The notes beneath the pieces were generated by a model. The model was given only the letters and a program-made list of their open reading frames with translations, was not told the DNA's origin and did no database searches. The position numbers and the translations under genes are program-made. A stretch of 64,000 bases of DNA from Phlebopus portentosus (taxonomy: Eukaryota; Basidiomycota; Agaricomycetes; Boletales; Boletinellaceae). Positions 24,906 to 35,352 of this stretch are shown one piece after another (position 1 is the first letter of the stretch; the number at the start of each line of letters is the position of its first letter). The stretch lies in assembly GCA_037892935.1 (NCBI GenBank), contig JAYXKI010000003.1, positions 434,001 through 498,000 on the forward strand, in the 5' to 3' direction.

Positions 24906-25573
24906 TTAATACGAAGAGGGAAACTGATCCATGAAAGCAAGAAACTGCCCCTGAAAATCGGTTGCCGGTTGCACAGTGAAGGAAGTAGAAGTGGGATTAT
25001 AAAACGAATAACCGAAGGATTGTTTATCGCTCGCCTGTATGAATTTAGATAGTTATTATGAAATAGAGAATAAAAAGCACTGACTGACAGCAATGGATCG
25101 ACAAACGGAACGTCAGACTCTTCCTCTCCCGCCGCATCTACGGCCACTTCGTTGTTGGAGTCGTCGATGGTCATTGATGGATATTCAGAACTTGTAGATG
25201 GACCCGGATTACCCACATCTAGAGCAGCTTCGGTGGTGCGAGCATGCTCATCTCGTTTGGGACTCTTCTTCTTGCGAGCTCTTCGTCGCGGTTTATATTC
25301 ATAGTTGGGATATAGCAAGTTGTGTTCTCTCTTCTTGGCCTCTGCCATTTCTATATAGAATGCTCGATCCTCTGGAGGCAGGTTTCTCCACGCCTTCCCA
25401 GAGGCGGCACCCTTCGCCTTCCTCCCTTTAATCCCGCGCTCCACTTCCCGCCATTGTTTACTAGATCGGAAACAAATAAACGAGTTCGGAGGACGCGGAG
25501 GATTCTTCTTCGGCCGCGAAGAAGAGGACGAGGCCTGAACGGAAGAAGCTGAAGCGCGGGTATGAGATGACAT
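24906..25573 (-). CDS. HMG-box transcription factor C
   Basis: Two exons, 25085-25573 and 24906-25034. The Ser-rich start 'MSSHTRASASSVQ' is followed by a complete HMG box: 'PPRPPNSFICFRSSKQWREV' and 'SGKAWRNLPPEDRAFYIEMA', then 'KREHNLLYPNYEYKPRRR' and a Lys/Arg tail, the MATA_HMG-like arrangement common in basidiomycete regulators. After the 50-base intron the frame gives a Phe/Tyr/Gln-rich end, 'FLAFMDQFPSSY', at 24906. Staying in the unspliced frame gives a hydrophobic run ending at 24857, which I think is false. A nuclear, sequence-specific DNA-binding role is expected; it cannot be assigned to mating type or another pathway from the sequence. Confidence 0.85.
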
Positions 25574-26393
25574 TCTTGACTCTGTAACGAAGAAGTTGAC
25601 AACAAGGTATCAGGCGGCGGATGGAAGGGGCCCCGATGTTCAAAAGCTCATTTTATGGACCTCCAAAGCTTCGCCTCAGCTCATTCGCGACTGATTCTTT
25701 TTCTGACTCATTGGTGGCATAGTGCTGTTAACACCGCGTCGAGGCACCGGCAAACATAGCATGTCGAGCTCACGAATTCCGTTGCAATTTGTATCTGAGA
25801 TCGGATTTGAAATAGTGGTGGTGAAAGGGCCACGAAAGACAGGGGGAAGGCGGGCCATCCGCAGTATCATCGGGTCATCGAGAAAAGCCCGTTTCTCGTG
25901 CATTGGCCCAACTGTCCAAAAGCAGAACGACGGAAGGCGGGGAATTGACCGACTCCGCCGATCCAAGGCAACGGCGCCATCGCTACAACCTCTTGTCTAG
26001 GTTGACTTTATCATCTTTAATCTCCGTGGATCCACTTACGTATATCCATCTGCATGACTGGGTCTGCCGTGCCGACGGGGAGATATCAATAGCTCAAGCA
26101 TTATCTGCCACGCAAGAATGTTGGAGAAGACAGATACTGTAATTATTGGTATTGTTCCATCAAAACCGCGCAGAAAATCGGGCGCACCTCAAGGGCTTTC
26201 CCAGTGTACCTTCTAACCCAAGTCCGAGGATCAGATCAGAGGTAACAGTATTAATGAAGCTCGAAATGTCCATGTCTCAGATATATTGTATTCTGGAGGC
26301 GCCAAAGAAATAAATAAATGTACAGCAACGGGAAATCAAGTCATCAGCAAGGCCACAAAGCGATACAACCCCGAATGACAGAATACGCTGCCA
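25574..26393. other. Intergenic region between HMG gene C and the RING gene
   Basis: About 820 bases. A minus-strand frame with ATG near 25903 and stop near 25676 (about 75 codons) has plausible amino-acid composition ('MHEKRAFLDDPMILRMARLP') but no motif, and its upper part is open on the plus strand too, so I do not call it a gene. The rest shows nothing recognisable. Confidence 0.35.
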
Positions 26394-27747
26394 TCACCGT
26401 TTGGCTCTTTTGGCTAGGCGCGCCTCCTCAAGCTCCTTCATTCGCTGGCGCTTTACGGATAACGGAGATGATTGATACGATACCGGAGATCGAGAAATAT
26501 GAGATGGTGTCGACGGAGAGTTCTGCTCGCTTCGTTGCAGGGAGTGAGAGGTATCGCCGTCAGGGGGAGGAGTGGATAAATCTAGTCTCAGCACGCGTGT
26601 TCTGGACGGTGTCGCGGTTACGGTATCTTCGTCGTTGTATGTGTCCTCCTCGGCGCCCTCGTCAGTGGAGGCGAGGCTGAAGTGACAAAAGTCAGTTTAA
26701 AGTACGGAGATTGTGGACAATTTACTCGCCTTCGTTCATCATGTTCGATAAAGGGCAAGCTCTCTTCCTCTGTATCCACCGGTGATTCACCTTTGTCGAT
26801 TCTGCCCCATTCCGCGGCCAATTCTAGCAGCGCATCCCATTGCTCAGTTGCGGTAAACTTCACGGGATCTGTGTCTTCCAGGCCTTCAAATGGCTCCCTG
26901 CAGCTTGGACAGTTCCGAGGATTGATGTTAGGCAGACATTCTGAGCAGAAAATGTGCCCACAAGGAAGACTTGAAATATACTGTGAGCCAGTATTAACTC
27001 AATGAGTGGTGTCCGCTACCTTCTTGCACTATTCAAAGTCATCTCCGTGAGGCATACCGCGCATTCTTCTTTGTCCTCCATTGACGGTGCAGACACGAGC
27101 TCGAAAAATCGCCTCAACAGCTTCCGCCGAAGATCAGCTCCGCAAAGAAGGAATTTCGATAGATGCATACCTTCTTCATATCAGCAGATTCATCATGAAC
27201 GCCATTCGCTAATTCCCCACTGAGCTCCATAGCATCCATTTTCACTTCTTTCAATTGTAGCTAGAAAATTGCACTGTGAATTTGACCATGGTCGGAATGA
27301 TGTGACACGTACTTTACGTATCTTTCTTCTGTCTCTCTTTCTAGCCTAAGTATTTTATCAGTTATTTACGAGTAGTAAAGGGCTTTGGCACTCACGTCCT
27401 CTAGATCCGCGACTTGCCGCCTGAGCTTGTTCACTTGGGCGGTCAATGATAAGACAGAGGCGTTCCCTTTCCTACCTCGCTTCGGTTGAATTGAGACATC
27501 CTGGGCTTCATACAGTCGATCCAAATCCTCATTCAATCGGGTGTTCTCGCGGGTGAGATGTTCAATTCGGCTGCGTAGTTTCGCAGCTCCGTGCAGAGCG
27601 GTCCGTAGATTTTGCTTCGGTAGTCAGAATTACTATCATGGTTCAACTCCAAAGAGTGATCAAGCGTACTTCGACGTCACATGGTCCGGCTTCATCCGGA
27701 TCTGTAACAGTATGTATAGCTACTTGACGGCGGGTCGTTACTGGCAT
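26394..27747 (-). CDS. RING-finger protein with coiled coil (probable E3 ubiquitin ligase)
   Basis: Exons 27676-27747, 27396-27614, 27313-27345, 27171-27260, 27020-27120, 26730-26969 and 26394-26676. The start is 'MPVTTRRQVAIHTVTDPDEA'. A coiled coil follows ('LRSRIEHLTRENTRLNEDLD', 'VLSLTAQVNKLRRQVADLED'). Then a C3HC4 RING finger is built across an intron: 'EECAVCLTEMTL', 'SLPCGHIFCSECLP', 'NPRNCPSCREPFE'. The C-terminal part is acidic, then Ser/Pro-rich, ending 'MKELEEARLAKRAKR'. RING proteins of this type bring E2-ubiquitin to a substrate; partner unknown. The last intron (26677-26729) uses a GC donor with a strong acceptor; a GT donor three bases inside with a later acceptor is an alternative. 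It shares a 235-base promoter with the second RhoGEF. Confidence 0.82.
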
Positions 27748-27982
27748 TGATGGAATCCGGTCATCAGAGGCGTAGAAAATATGACACGAATTCAGCATTT
27801 ATATGACCGTGGGAAGGAAGAGCCGAACGCGGGTCTACGCGGTCACGTTTCGTCGGTTGTTGTCTTCTCCTGCCTCGTGTACATTCACGGTTCCAATAGT
27901 GGATTATCAGGTCTCCAGGAGGCTCACCTTTCATAACACGGGGCCGGCGGTTGCGGCTTTTTCGTTTGCGACCATCTCGACG
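27748..27982. promoter_or_regulatory. Bidirectional promoter, RING gene / RhoGEF 2
   Basis: Only 235 bases separate the ATG of the minus-strand RING gene (27747) and the ATG of the plus-strand RhoGEF (27983), so both promoters and both 5' leaders must share this stretch. No TATA box is obvious. The position is seen directly; co-regulation is inference. Confidence 0.5.
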
Positions 27983-30900
27983 ATGCCCCTTAACTCGCCG
28001 CGTAAAGTTGTTCCGCTTAGCTCTGGTGACGATGGTCCGTCACGCAGGTCGGCTCCGACCTTCACGAAGCGCGCCTTTTTCTGTGGCGTTGTCGTTGAAG
28101 GGCCAAACGATGGTGCTGACTTGTCGGAAGGTGCGGCTAGTCTGCTCTTTGTCTAGATTGTCGACTGAAAGACGTAAAGACGTACAAGACCTCGTTGCAT
28201 CCCTTGGAGACAAGATTCCGTCTGCCAAGGATTATGAACAAACTCGCGCAGCTCCTGCAAGCTCTGCTCAGGTGAGATTCTATGTCCCACTTTGGCATGT
28301 GCTCACCCTCAATATTAGATCGAAGGTCAGACACGACCCAGAGCCCTTACGAATACGAGCGCACTTGCCGATCTTATCAATGAGCTCGTGGTTACTGAAC
28401 GGACTTACGTCCAACGTCTTCGCATCCTGAAAAACTCTTACGCTGACCCTCTTCGCTCATATGCCAAAAGTAAGGACACCGCTATTCTTGGGCTGTACGA
28501 GTCAAGGACTCTGTTCGGTAACATTGATTACATCGTACCGGCCAACGAGGCGTTCTTGCACGATCTGGAGCAAATGATGTCTCGCAATGGTGTTCAGACG
28601 GTTGGTGGTATCGGTGATGTAGCGCTGCGCCACTTCAAAGAGCTCCAGAATTTTGAATGCTACAAGGGATATTATACGAGGCGAGAGGAAGCACAGGAGA
28701 TCTTTAAGGCGGAAATGTCAAAGAAATCGGGAACTGGTTTTGCTGCGTTCGTTGAGGTAGGTTGCTCTCTTCTCACCTTAGGCGGTATTGAGCAAAAAAC
28801 CTACAGCGGATTAAATACTCAACGAATGATGTTAAAAACCGGGTCGGACTGCGTGAGCTACTCATGGAGCCTGTGCAACGTATACCCCGTTATACTCTTC
28901 TCTTCCAGTCTATGATCAAACTCATGGGAGCCAACGATCCTCAAAGAGTCAAGCTTATGGAGGCGAAAGAATATGCTAGCCGCATTGCTTTGGCAGAAGC
29001 CGACAACCATACACGACTGGCAGCGACGATGAACTGTCTTGCTACGTCAATTGAGGGATTTCCGCCTGCTCTTATCTCGAGTAGTAGGCGCTTCATCGAC
29101 TGCCTTGACGTAGTGGACAACGTCGTAGATACTGTCGGGATGAGCCCATACGGAAGTATGTCGGCCGGTGCGGGCGCCTCGACATCAGTGAACGCCTCTG
29201 TCTCTGGCGGATCTTTACAGTGCACGCTTTTCCTCTTTGATGACAAACTCATGATCGTTAAACGGTCAGGGAATGATAAAACAGGACGTTCTTTAGCCGG
29301 ATTGGATGATGTCGAGCGAGTCGCCAACAGTGGTCTTGTCTCCGGTAAATCACGCAACTTGCCGAGTATCAGGCGTAATGGCATGAGTTTCAGAGGAGTT
29401 GTAGACGTCACGGAGGTCAATATAACGGACATATCTGGAGCAGACATGCATTTGTATCTCGAAAATCCCCCGTTAGATCAGACGGATCGATGGGCAGGCC
29501 GTCCATTTCGTGTATTATCGGCCGTGTTGCCTGGCGCAGTTAATCTAGACTCCTCCCGCTTGGAAGATGAGAAGAGGCGCTTTATAGAAAATCTTTGGCG
29601 CGCTCAAGCGCGCTATCGAACTCGAATAGGACAGAGCGTTGCGCTACGCGCGGATGAGCAGGAAGTTGAATCGCGTGCCGGCAGAACTACCGTTGCACGA
29701 ACTTATTTCAATGTATACCAGCGTACTATGTTTCTTAAGGAGCCTAAGAAGGTGCTTTGATGTTTCCTGTTTCTTAATACTTGCTGACCTTCTCCTAGAC
29801 AAAGGTTGTTTTACACATCGACTCGCTTGGCAACGCTGACCCGTTGCCCATTGGAATTGATGGTCCTCCGTACGTTGTTATTCAAGTGCAACCCATGGCC
29901 GGTGAGTTATGCCGATATGTGGTGCATTCATGCGACCCCAGCGACGATGCGGACGACGACATTGTGCAGTCTTCTCGTGTCCCATCGCGAGTAATACAAA
30001 CAAGTAGGTACATTTTATATCGCGTGGCACACGCTTTTCTTACTTCTCCCAGTACACCAATACGGACTATTTAAGTTCAAAACAGATAATCCTTCACGAC
30101 CAGCTACTCCATCAGGGCCAAACCGCTCTAGGGCACATATTTTTGGATTGGATGTGATATCTCGCAATCTCTTTGGCTCGAAGAACAAAGAATCCCCAAG
30201 CGATTCCATGGGAAGGCACATGCGCACAAAGTCAGCGCTCAGCCGAACTTCAACTCTAGTTACTGAATCAAGTGGGACGATGACAACTGCTGACAGCTCG
30301 ACGCGCTTCTCTCATCGGACTTACTCAACTGCAGCGACATCTGTTTCATCATTTGTCGTCGATGATAGCTCCCTCGGTAAGAAAAGCTCGAAATCCAGAA
30401 AGCTCGTCAAACGGAATAGATCGCGTTCGCGTTCGCCAGCCCCGAGACATGCGTCTGAGAGCGATTATGGTCCAGAAGATGAACCGGCCGACCGATCTTT
30501 GTCACGCAGGAGAGCCCGCTCGTTGTCAGCTCCCAGATATGAAGAAAGCATAGAATACAGTGATGTTGAAGACGTTGATACAACGATACTGGATGCTCGA
30601 GACCGAGGGGTCGTGACGGAGTCGGAGATGGACCTATCGGAGCGTCTTGAATTAGCTAGACATAACAGCCAGAAGCAACCTGGGACAACACCGTCACGCG
30701 AAGCGAAAGAATTGCCCATAGAAGGTGTCATTTACGAAGGTATGAATGCCGTGCCCATGAAGGACATCATTAATTCTCATGCATTTTGTTTCCATTCCAT
30801 AGATGAGCCGCCCCCTCCTACTGCTCGCCGAGGTTCTCGCGCATCGCGCATGAGTCGGACAGCAAGTAATCACGAACATGACACGCGAAGCCTACATTCA

Positions 30901-32613
30901 TCGTCAACTCACTATACATCACGTTCAGTAACGCCCACACCTGTTCTAGAATCCACATCTCCACGGAAAACCCGAGCAGAATCATTTCATTCTTCTCGCG
31001 ACTGTCGCCCTGTTGGCCCCCGTGCCCCTTCTCCTCTTCCGCCTAGTAGTCCAGTCATCAACGCGATGGAACTGGACATTGAGGGTGCTCTAGAGTCAAC
31101 CTTGGCTCGGATGTCCCCTGAACGGCCTTCAACAACGGAAGATCTGCGTTTATCGGACTGCGACTTCGAAGAGCGCGAGATACGTTCATCTACTCCAATA
31201 CGTGAAGTCCCTTCTCGCATTCCTCGGGGTACGCGCCGACTTTTGGGAACCATTGAATCCGCTCCCGCGGATAAACATGAGAAAGCCGGGGCCAAACCGC
31301 CCAGCATTGTTCCACTCACGATTAAAAAGAAGGCGTTGAGTGGTGCGAAAACTCTTGCGTCCACTCGACAGGGGCCGGTCATCGGAAGCTCACCCTCAGT
31401 AAAGTCTAACTCTGGGTCAGAAGGACCACGCGAAAGAGCCTACTCAACTCGACAGAGAGCAGACTCTTGTATGTCGGTCCCTGAGGCTGAGTCAGCAGGA
31501 GAGCCAAATGATTTTGTTCAGTTGACGAAAAGAACGCGGGAAGACGTAAGTACTTAAGACGACTGCCAATTAGGTGTTCCTAAAGCTATAGTTGTATTCA
31601 GTTGGAGTCATCGCAGCGCGCCCTGAAGCGTATCCGACTTGAGGTTAATACATTCCCTGGCCGCGTGACGCAAGGCAGCCCTAAGACTCCAGATTTCCGC
31701 ACCGTTCCCTTGGGACAGAGCGCTACACCGTCACGAAATAATGCTGCTGTGAGTTCTCGTTCCTTCGCCGATCCCATCAGCATTGAGCTCATCTTTCACA
31801 GACGAAGGAAGCTCAAGAGCGCATGCAAGAAATGCATGCGATGATAGGCCGACGAAAAGGATTCGTAGGTACTCCGCGCACGAGTCGACCGATGAGTATA
31901 GCCGAAGGCACGCTGAGCCCTCAAAGTTCCACATCCGATATGTTAGACACTCAGAATTGGGCGAAAACTATTGATGGTCTTGCCTCTTGTGCCGAGAGTG
32001 ATCTGAGCCGTGCGATGGACAACTATTTGAAAATAGAGGACACTGTTCGTCGCATCTTAGCGGACTGCAATCAGGTACGCGTCATGAATCATCTTGGCTT
32101 GCATTCCACGACCTAAATATGCGAAGAGCAATAAGGAACTGGACAAAACCTTGTTTGCTCTACAATACAGCAGGGATCACAGCGATAAGCTGGAGGAGAA
32201 GCTAGCCATTGCGAGTGCAGAGATCGAAGCGATGTATGGGGTACGTGGGCTTACGTTACTGACTTCGGGTCCTTTTTGATGTATTGATAGGAGTTCAACG
32301 CTGAACTGGAGAATTTATTCAAGAGCGTAACATCAGAACGGGATGAAGCTTGGGTTGCTATGTGCTCTGATCTGAGCGAGACAAAGAAGGAGAGGTTCCG
32401 CCTGAAGAAGGAGAAGAAGTGAGCCTATAATAGTCCAATGCTGTTATTTTCCATTAAATCATTCGTTACAGTGACCTTAAAGAACGATTACAGGAAGTCG
32501 AGTCTCGGTGTGACGAGTACGTGATCAACTTCTCTTACTTACGCTTTTTCTTATAAATGACCCGTTGTAGATGGGCTTCTTTATTACGTTCTCACGGACT
32601 TATACCTTCTTGA
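27983..32613 (+). CDS. Rho guanine nucleotide exchange factor 2 (DH-PH with C-terminal coiled coil)
   Basis: Thirteen exons, about 27983-28047, 28157-28271, 28319-28756, 28807-29751, 29799-30003, 30053-30739, 30803-31545, 31602-31748, 31802-32074, 32127-32240, 32291-32419, 32472-32516 and 32571-32613. The uninterrupted DH domain starts 'LADLINELVVTERTYVQRLR' and has the signature 'LLMEPVQRIPRYTLLFQSMI'. A PH-like region follows ('SLQCTLFLFDDKLMIVKRSG', then 'FIENLWRAQARYRTRIGQ'). The second half is Ser/Arg-rich with a possible nuclear-localisation stretch 'KKSSKSRKLVKRNRSRSRS', and the last 200 residues are coiled coil ending 'EWASLLRSHGLIPS'. It should activate a Rho-family GTPase in polarity or septation. 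The first intron is tentative; all others keep frame. Confidence 0.88.
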
Positions 32614-33748
32614 CAATTCCACGTTCTTTAAAGTTTGGTTTCACACGGCATCTACGATACGTACTAGAGTATATTATCGTGTATCTCTTTTCGCAACTTC
32701 TCATCTTCTCTTAACCCATCTGACCAGTGAGGCTGAGCTGTGTCTGAGCTTGATTGCAATGCTAGTCCTGAAATCGGTTTGAATTCAATTTTTTTGCGTC
32801 GAATCAATCAATGGCCCAACGCATCAAACAAGGTACCTCTTGTTTTACGTATGTATTTTGTTATTGCTAACCCTTGATTTTTGTTTAGTTGTATAATTCA
32901 TCAGTGCAACAAAGCCGTCCAAATGAGGGCATCGACTAGCTGAAGCTCAGGCAATAGTGATCTACTTAATCCAGCCTGCTGACATATGCTATCTCTCGTC
33001 TTCACCCTCCTTGATATCACATTTACGCCATGCCCTGCGTCCGTCCCACGAACATTTATGACATTGAGCATGCGGACATGTTCTTCTTCTCCATTCTTGT
33101 ACTCTTGTTGCCAACGGTTCGACAATGGCCTATTGTCTCTTGAATGTTCCCGCGATCGGAAATAGCAAGTCAGAACCAAGAGATAGGATGTCAAGACACC
33201 GAAGAAGGTATGCTCATGATTTTCCGGCCCACGAAAAGGATTAATATTGCCGTAACGTGTAACTACTAGATGTCTGTTATCTCTTTCGCTCTCTGGTTAG
33301 ACCAGGACCTTCATCGGAGCCTAAGGCTAGGGTCCTAGTGGCTGGGCTTCAGTGATAATGTTCACGGAACTTTTGTGCAGGATTTCAAAGACCAGCCAGA
33401 ATGTACATGGCCGAGGAGTGGCTCACCGGATAAGGTATAGCTTTTCCACCGAGATCTGGAGATGATCCCTCCTTGCTTCTCCGGTCTCGTTCAGCCATCG
33501 GATTACAAAGCACCTCTGAGGCCACCCTCTATGCTCTCCGTTGATTTGTGGAGAAGAAATGGCTTTCATCTGTCGACATCATTCTTACACCTCGCTATCA
33601 CCTCGGAGGGACTCTCCTGTGGGTACGGACCACTACGATGTGTTTTTCAACACCGTTTGGAAGGGTACAAAATAGGTGGCGGAAAGGTGTGTATTATTTA
33701 AACAATCGAAATTCGCTCAAAAAATGACCAGTTCTCTTTTGTACAATC
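32614..33748. other. Intergenic
   Basis: About 1.1 kb between two plus-strand genes. A 97-codon minus frame (32901-33194) and a 79-codon plus frame (33462-33701) have no recognisable features. I see nothing else. Confidence 0.4.
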
Positions 33749-34572
33749 ATGCAAAAGGCGCCCCTTCCCTCACCAACCCTTGGTCATGGCCGTCAGAAGG
33801 CATCCATGGCATCGCTTGAAGCTTCCCCGCGAGACTCTGAATCTCGCGAAGCGAGTGCTTCTCCCGTTGTGCCTGTTGTGAGTACACGACTAGGCCCGCA
33901 TTCCTATGGGTACTGAAGGTATCGTGATAGAACAACGGACAAGAGTCCCACATAAATTCTACATATATACGTGGTTTGCGCTGGAAATCACATCAACACG
34001 GCTCCCAGGTGGTACCAGCAACAGTAGCACCGGCCGGCGTCCCTGATGTAGGCTTTGCCGTTTTTACAGCCTCATGTCCGAGTAACAGTCCCATCCCGAC
34101 TCTGCGCCCTCGTGGCAAGCATCGAATTGCTCTCAAGGCAACCCCACATGTCCCTGTGGACACCGCCCGATTTATCGCTCCATCTTCACCCATAGCATCG
34201 AATGCGTCATCATCGTTCCCACCTGTTCCGGTCGAAGAGAGAGTCGTCCTCGGTATGAATGACTCTATCTCGAGCGGTATTCTCCCTGAGGCCGACCAGG
34301 ACAGTCCAAGCTCTGACTACTGCGCTCGCAAGACTATACTCCCGTCTACCGAACTTTACGGTACCGGAAGCCATTTGAGTATGTCTCTTGCGAGCCAGAT
34401 GAATCCCCCCGACGTCGTAGTCAGGCCTGAAGATGTATTTTATTACGACAGCGAGCAGGCGCAGCGGAGTTCGATCCGCAAGAAGAAGCCATCTGGAATG
34501 AGTGGATTGATGACAGCCTTTTTAAACAGTGACTGTTATTCGATTCGTTGTCGCCGAGAATACATGGGCTAG
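33749..34572 (+). CDS. Unknown disordered protein
   Basis: ATG 33749 opens 'MQKAPLPSPTLGHGRQKASM'; exon 1 ends at 33877 with a clean GTGAGT donor, and an acceptor at 34008 leads in phase to exon 2 (34009-34572), ending 'YSIRCRREYMG'. About 230 residues, rich in Pro, Ser, Ala and Val, no domain, signal peptide or membrane segment that I recognise. The composition ('VPATVAPAGVPDVGFAVFTA', 'VVVRPEDVFYYDSEQ') looks like real disordered fungal protein and not a chance frame. The last 20 residues look less natural, so a further intron near 34530 is possible. No function is proposed. Confidence 0.5.
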
Positions 34573-34797
34573 CCGGAATTTCGCCTTTGAGTGCACGGTC
34601 AGATAGCATTATTGTAGCCCTTGGAAACACGGACTGCGTTTTTACAACACTACCAACGCAAATGTACTTAGTTCAAAAATTGCACGCAATTTTTATGCCG
34701 AATATCTGACCGTTCAGACATACATACATGGACCCATAAATTACGTAATTAAACGATTTGTTCCGGCACGTGTCGACACGAGCGCAAAAGTTTCGGT

Positions 34798-35180
34798 TAA
34801 GAGAAACAAACCATCCGCGTCCTTCCGTCACGGCTGAAGCTCCTTGTGTCGGCGTCTTCATTGTCCTCTAAGTCGATGCTCAGCCGCCATTCCTTGAAAA
34901 AGTCGTACTGGACGGGCTCGCATCTGCAGTAGACGGAAAAGATAAATGCATTATGCTGCCTTCGTTAGCAGCTCATCGCTATCTAGTCGGCCAGCGAGCT
35001 CATCCACCAGATCAGCCCTCAGGGCCATCACTAGATGGCTAGCAACGACGAACGTTAAAGAGGGCGCCGAGACTGGAGGATGCAGTTGCCGCAAGGGAAA
35101 ATGTAAAGAAATACCCCGAGCTTCCTTCCGGGATGAAGATGAGCATTCCAGTTTAGGTCATTTTCTTAGCACTTCAGGTG
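34798..35180 (-). pseudogene. Short HNH-endonuclease-like fragment
   Basis: On the minus strand a stretch ending at a stop at 34798-34800 reads 'HNAFIFSVYCRCEPVQYDFF' and then an acidic end. A branch-point-like CTAAC and an AG just before it allow joining to an upstream piece reading 'ASHLVMALRADL'. Joined, 'ALRADLHNAF' resembles the second half of fungal HNH-nuclease-like domains. The upstream half with the first His is not evident, and no start codon can be fixed, so this is a fragment or a decayed gene at best. The plus strand of the same DNA has a Ser-rich frame (34946-35185) that I take to be its shadow. Confidence 0.25.
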
Positions 35181-35352
35181 AGTAATAAGGAAGAGAAAAA
35201 AGCAACTGTTCGAATCTAACGCTTTATTCGTTCATAATAAAGACTTAAAGGCAGTGTTTCTGCAAACTCATAGTCGACTACGGCGTGTTCGACGCGGATT
35301 TACGAACACACTTTCGCATAGTGACGTTTTTCGAGCCTCACCTAGCTATACG

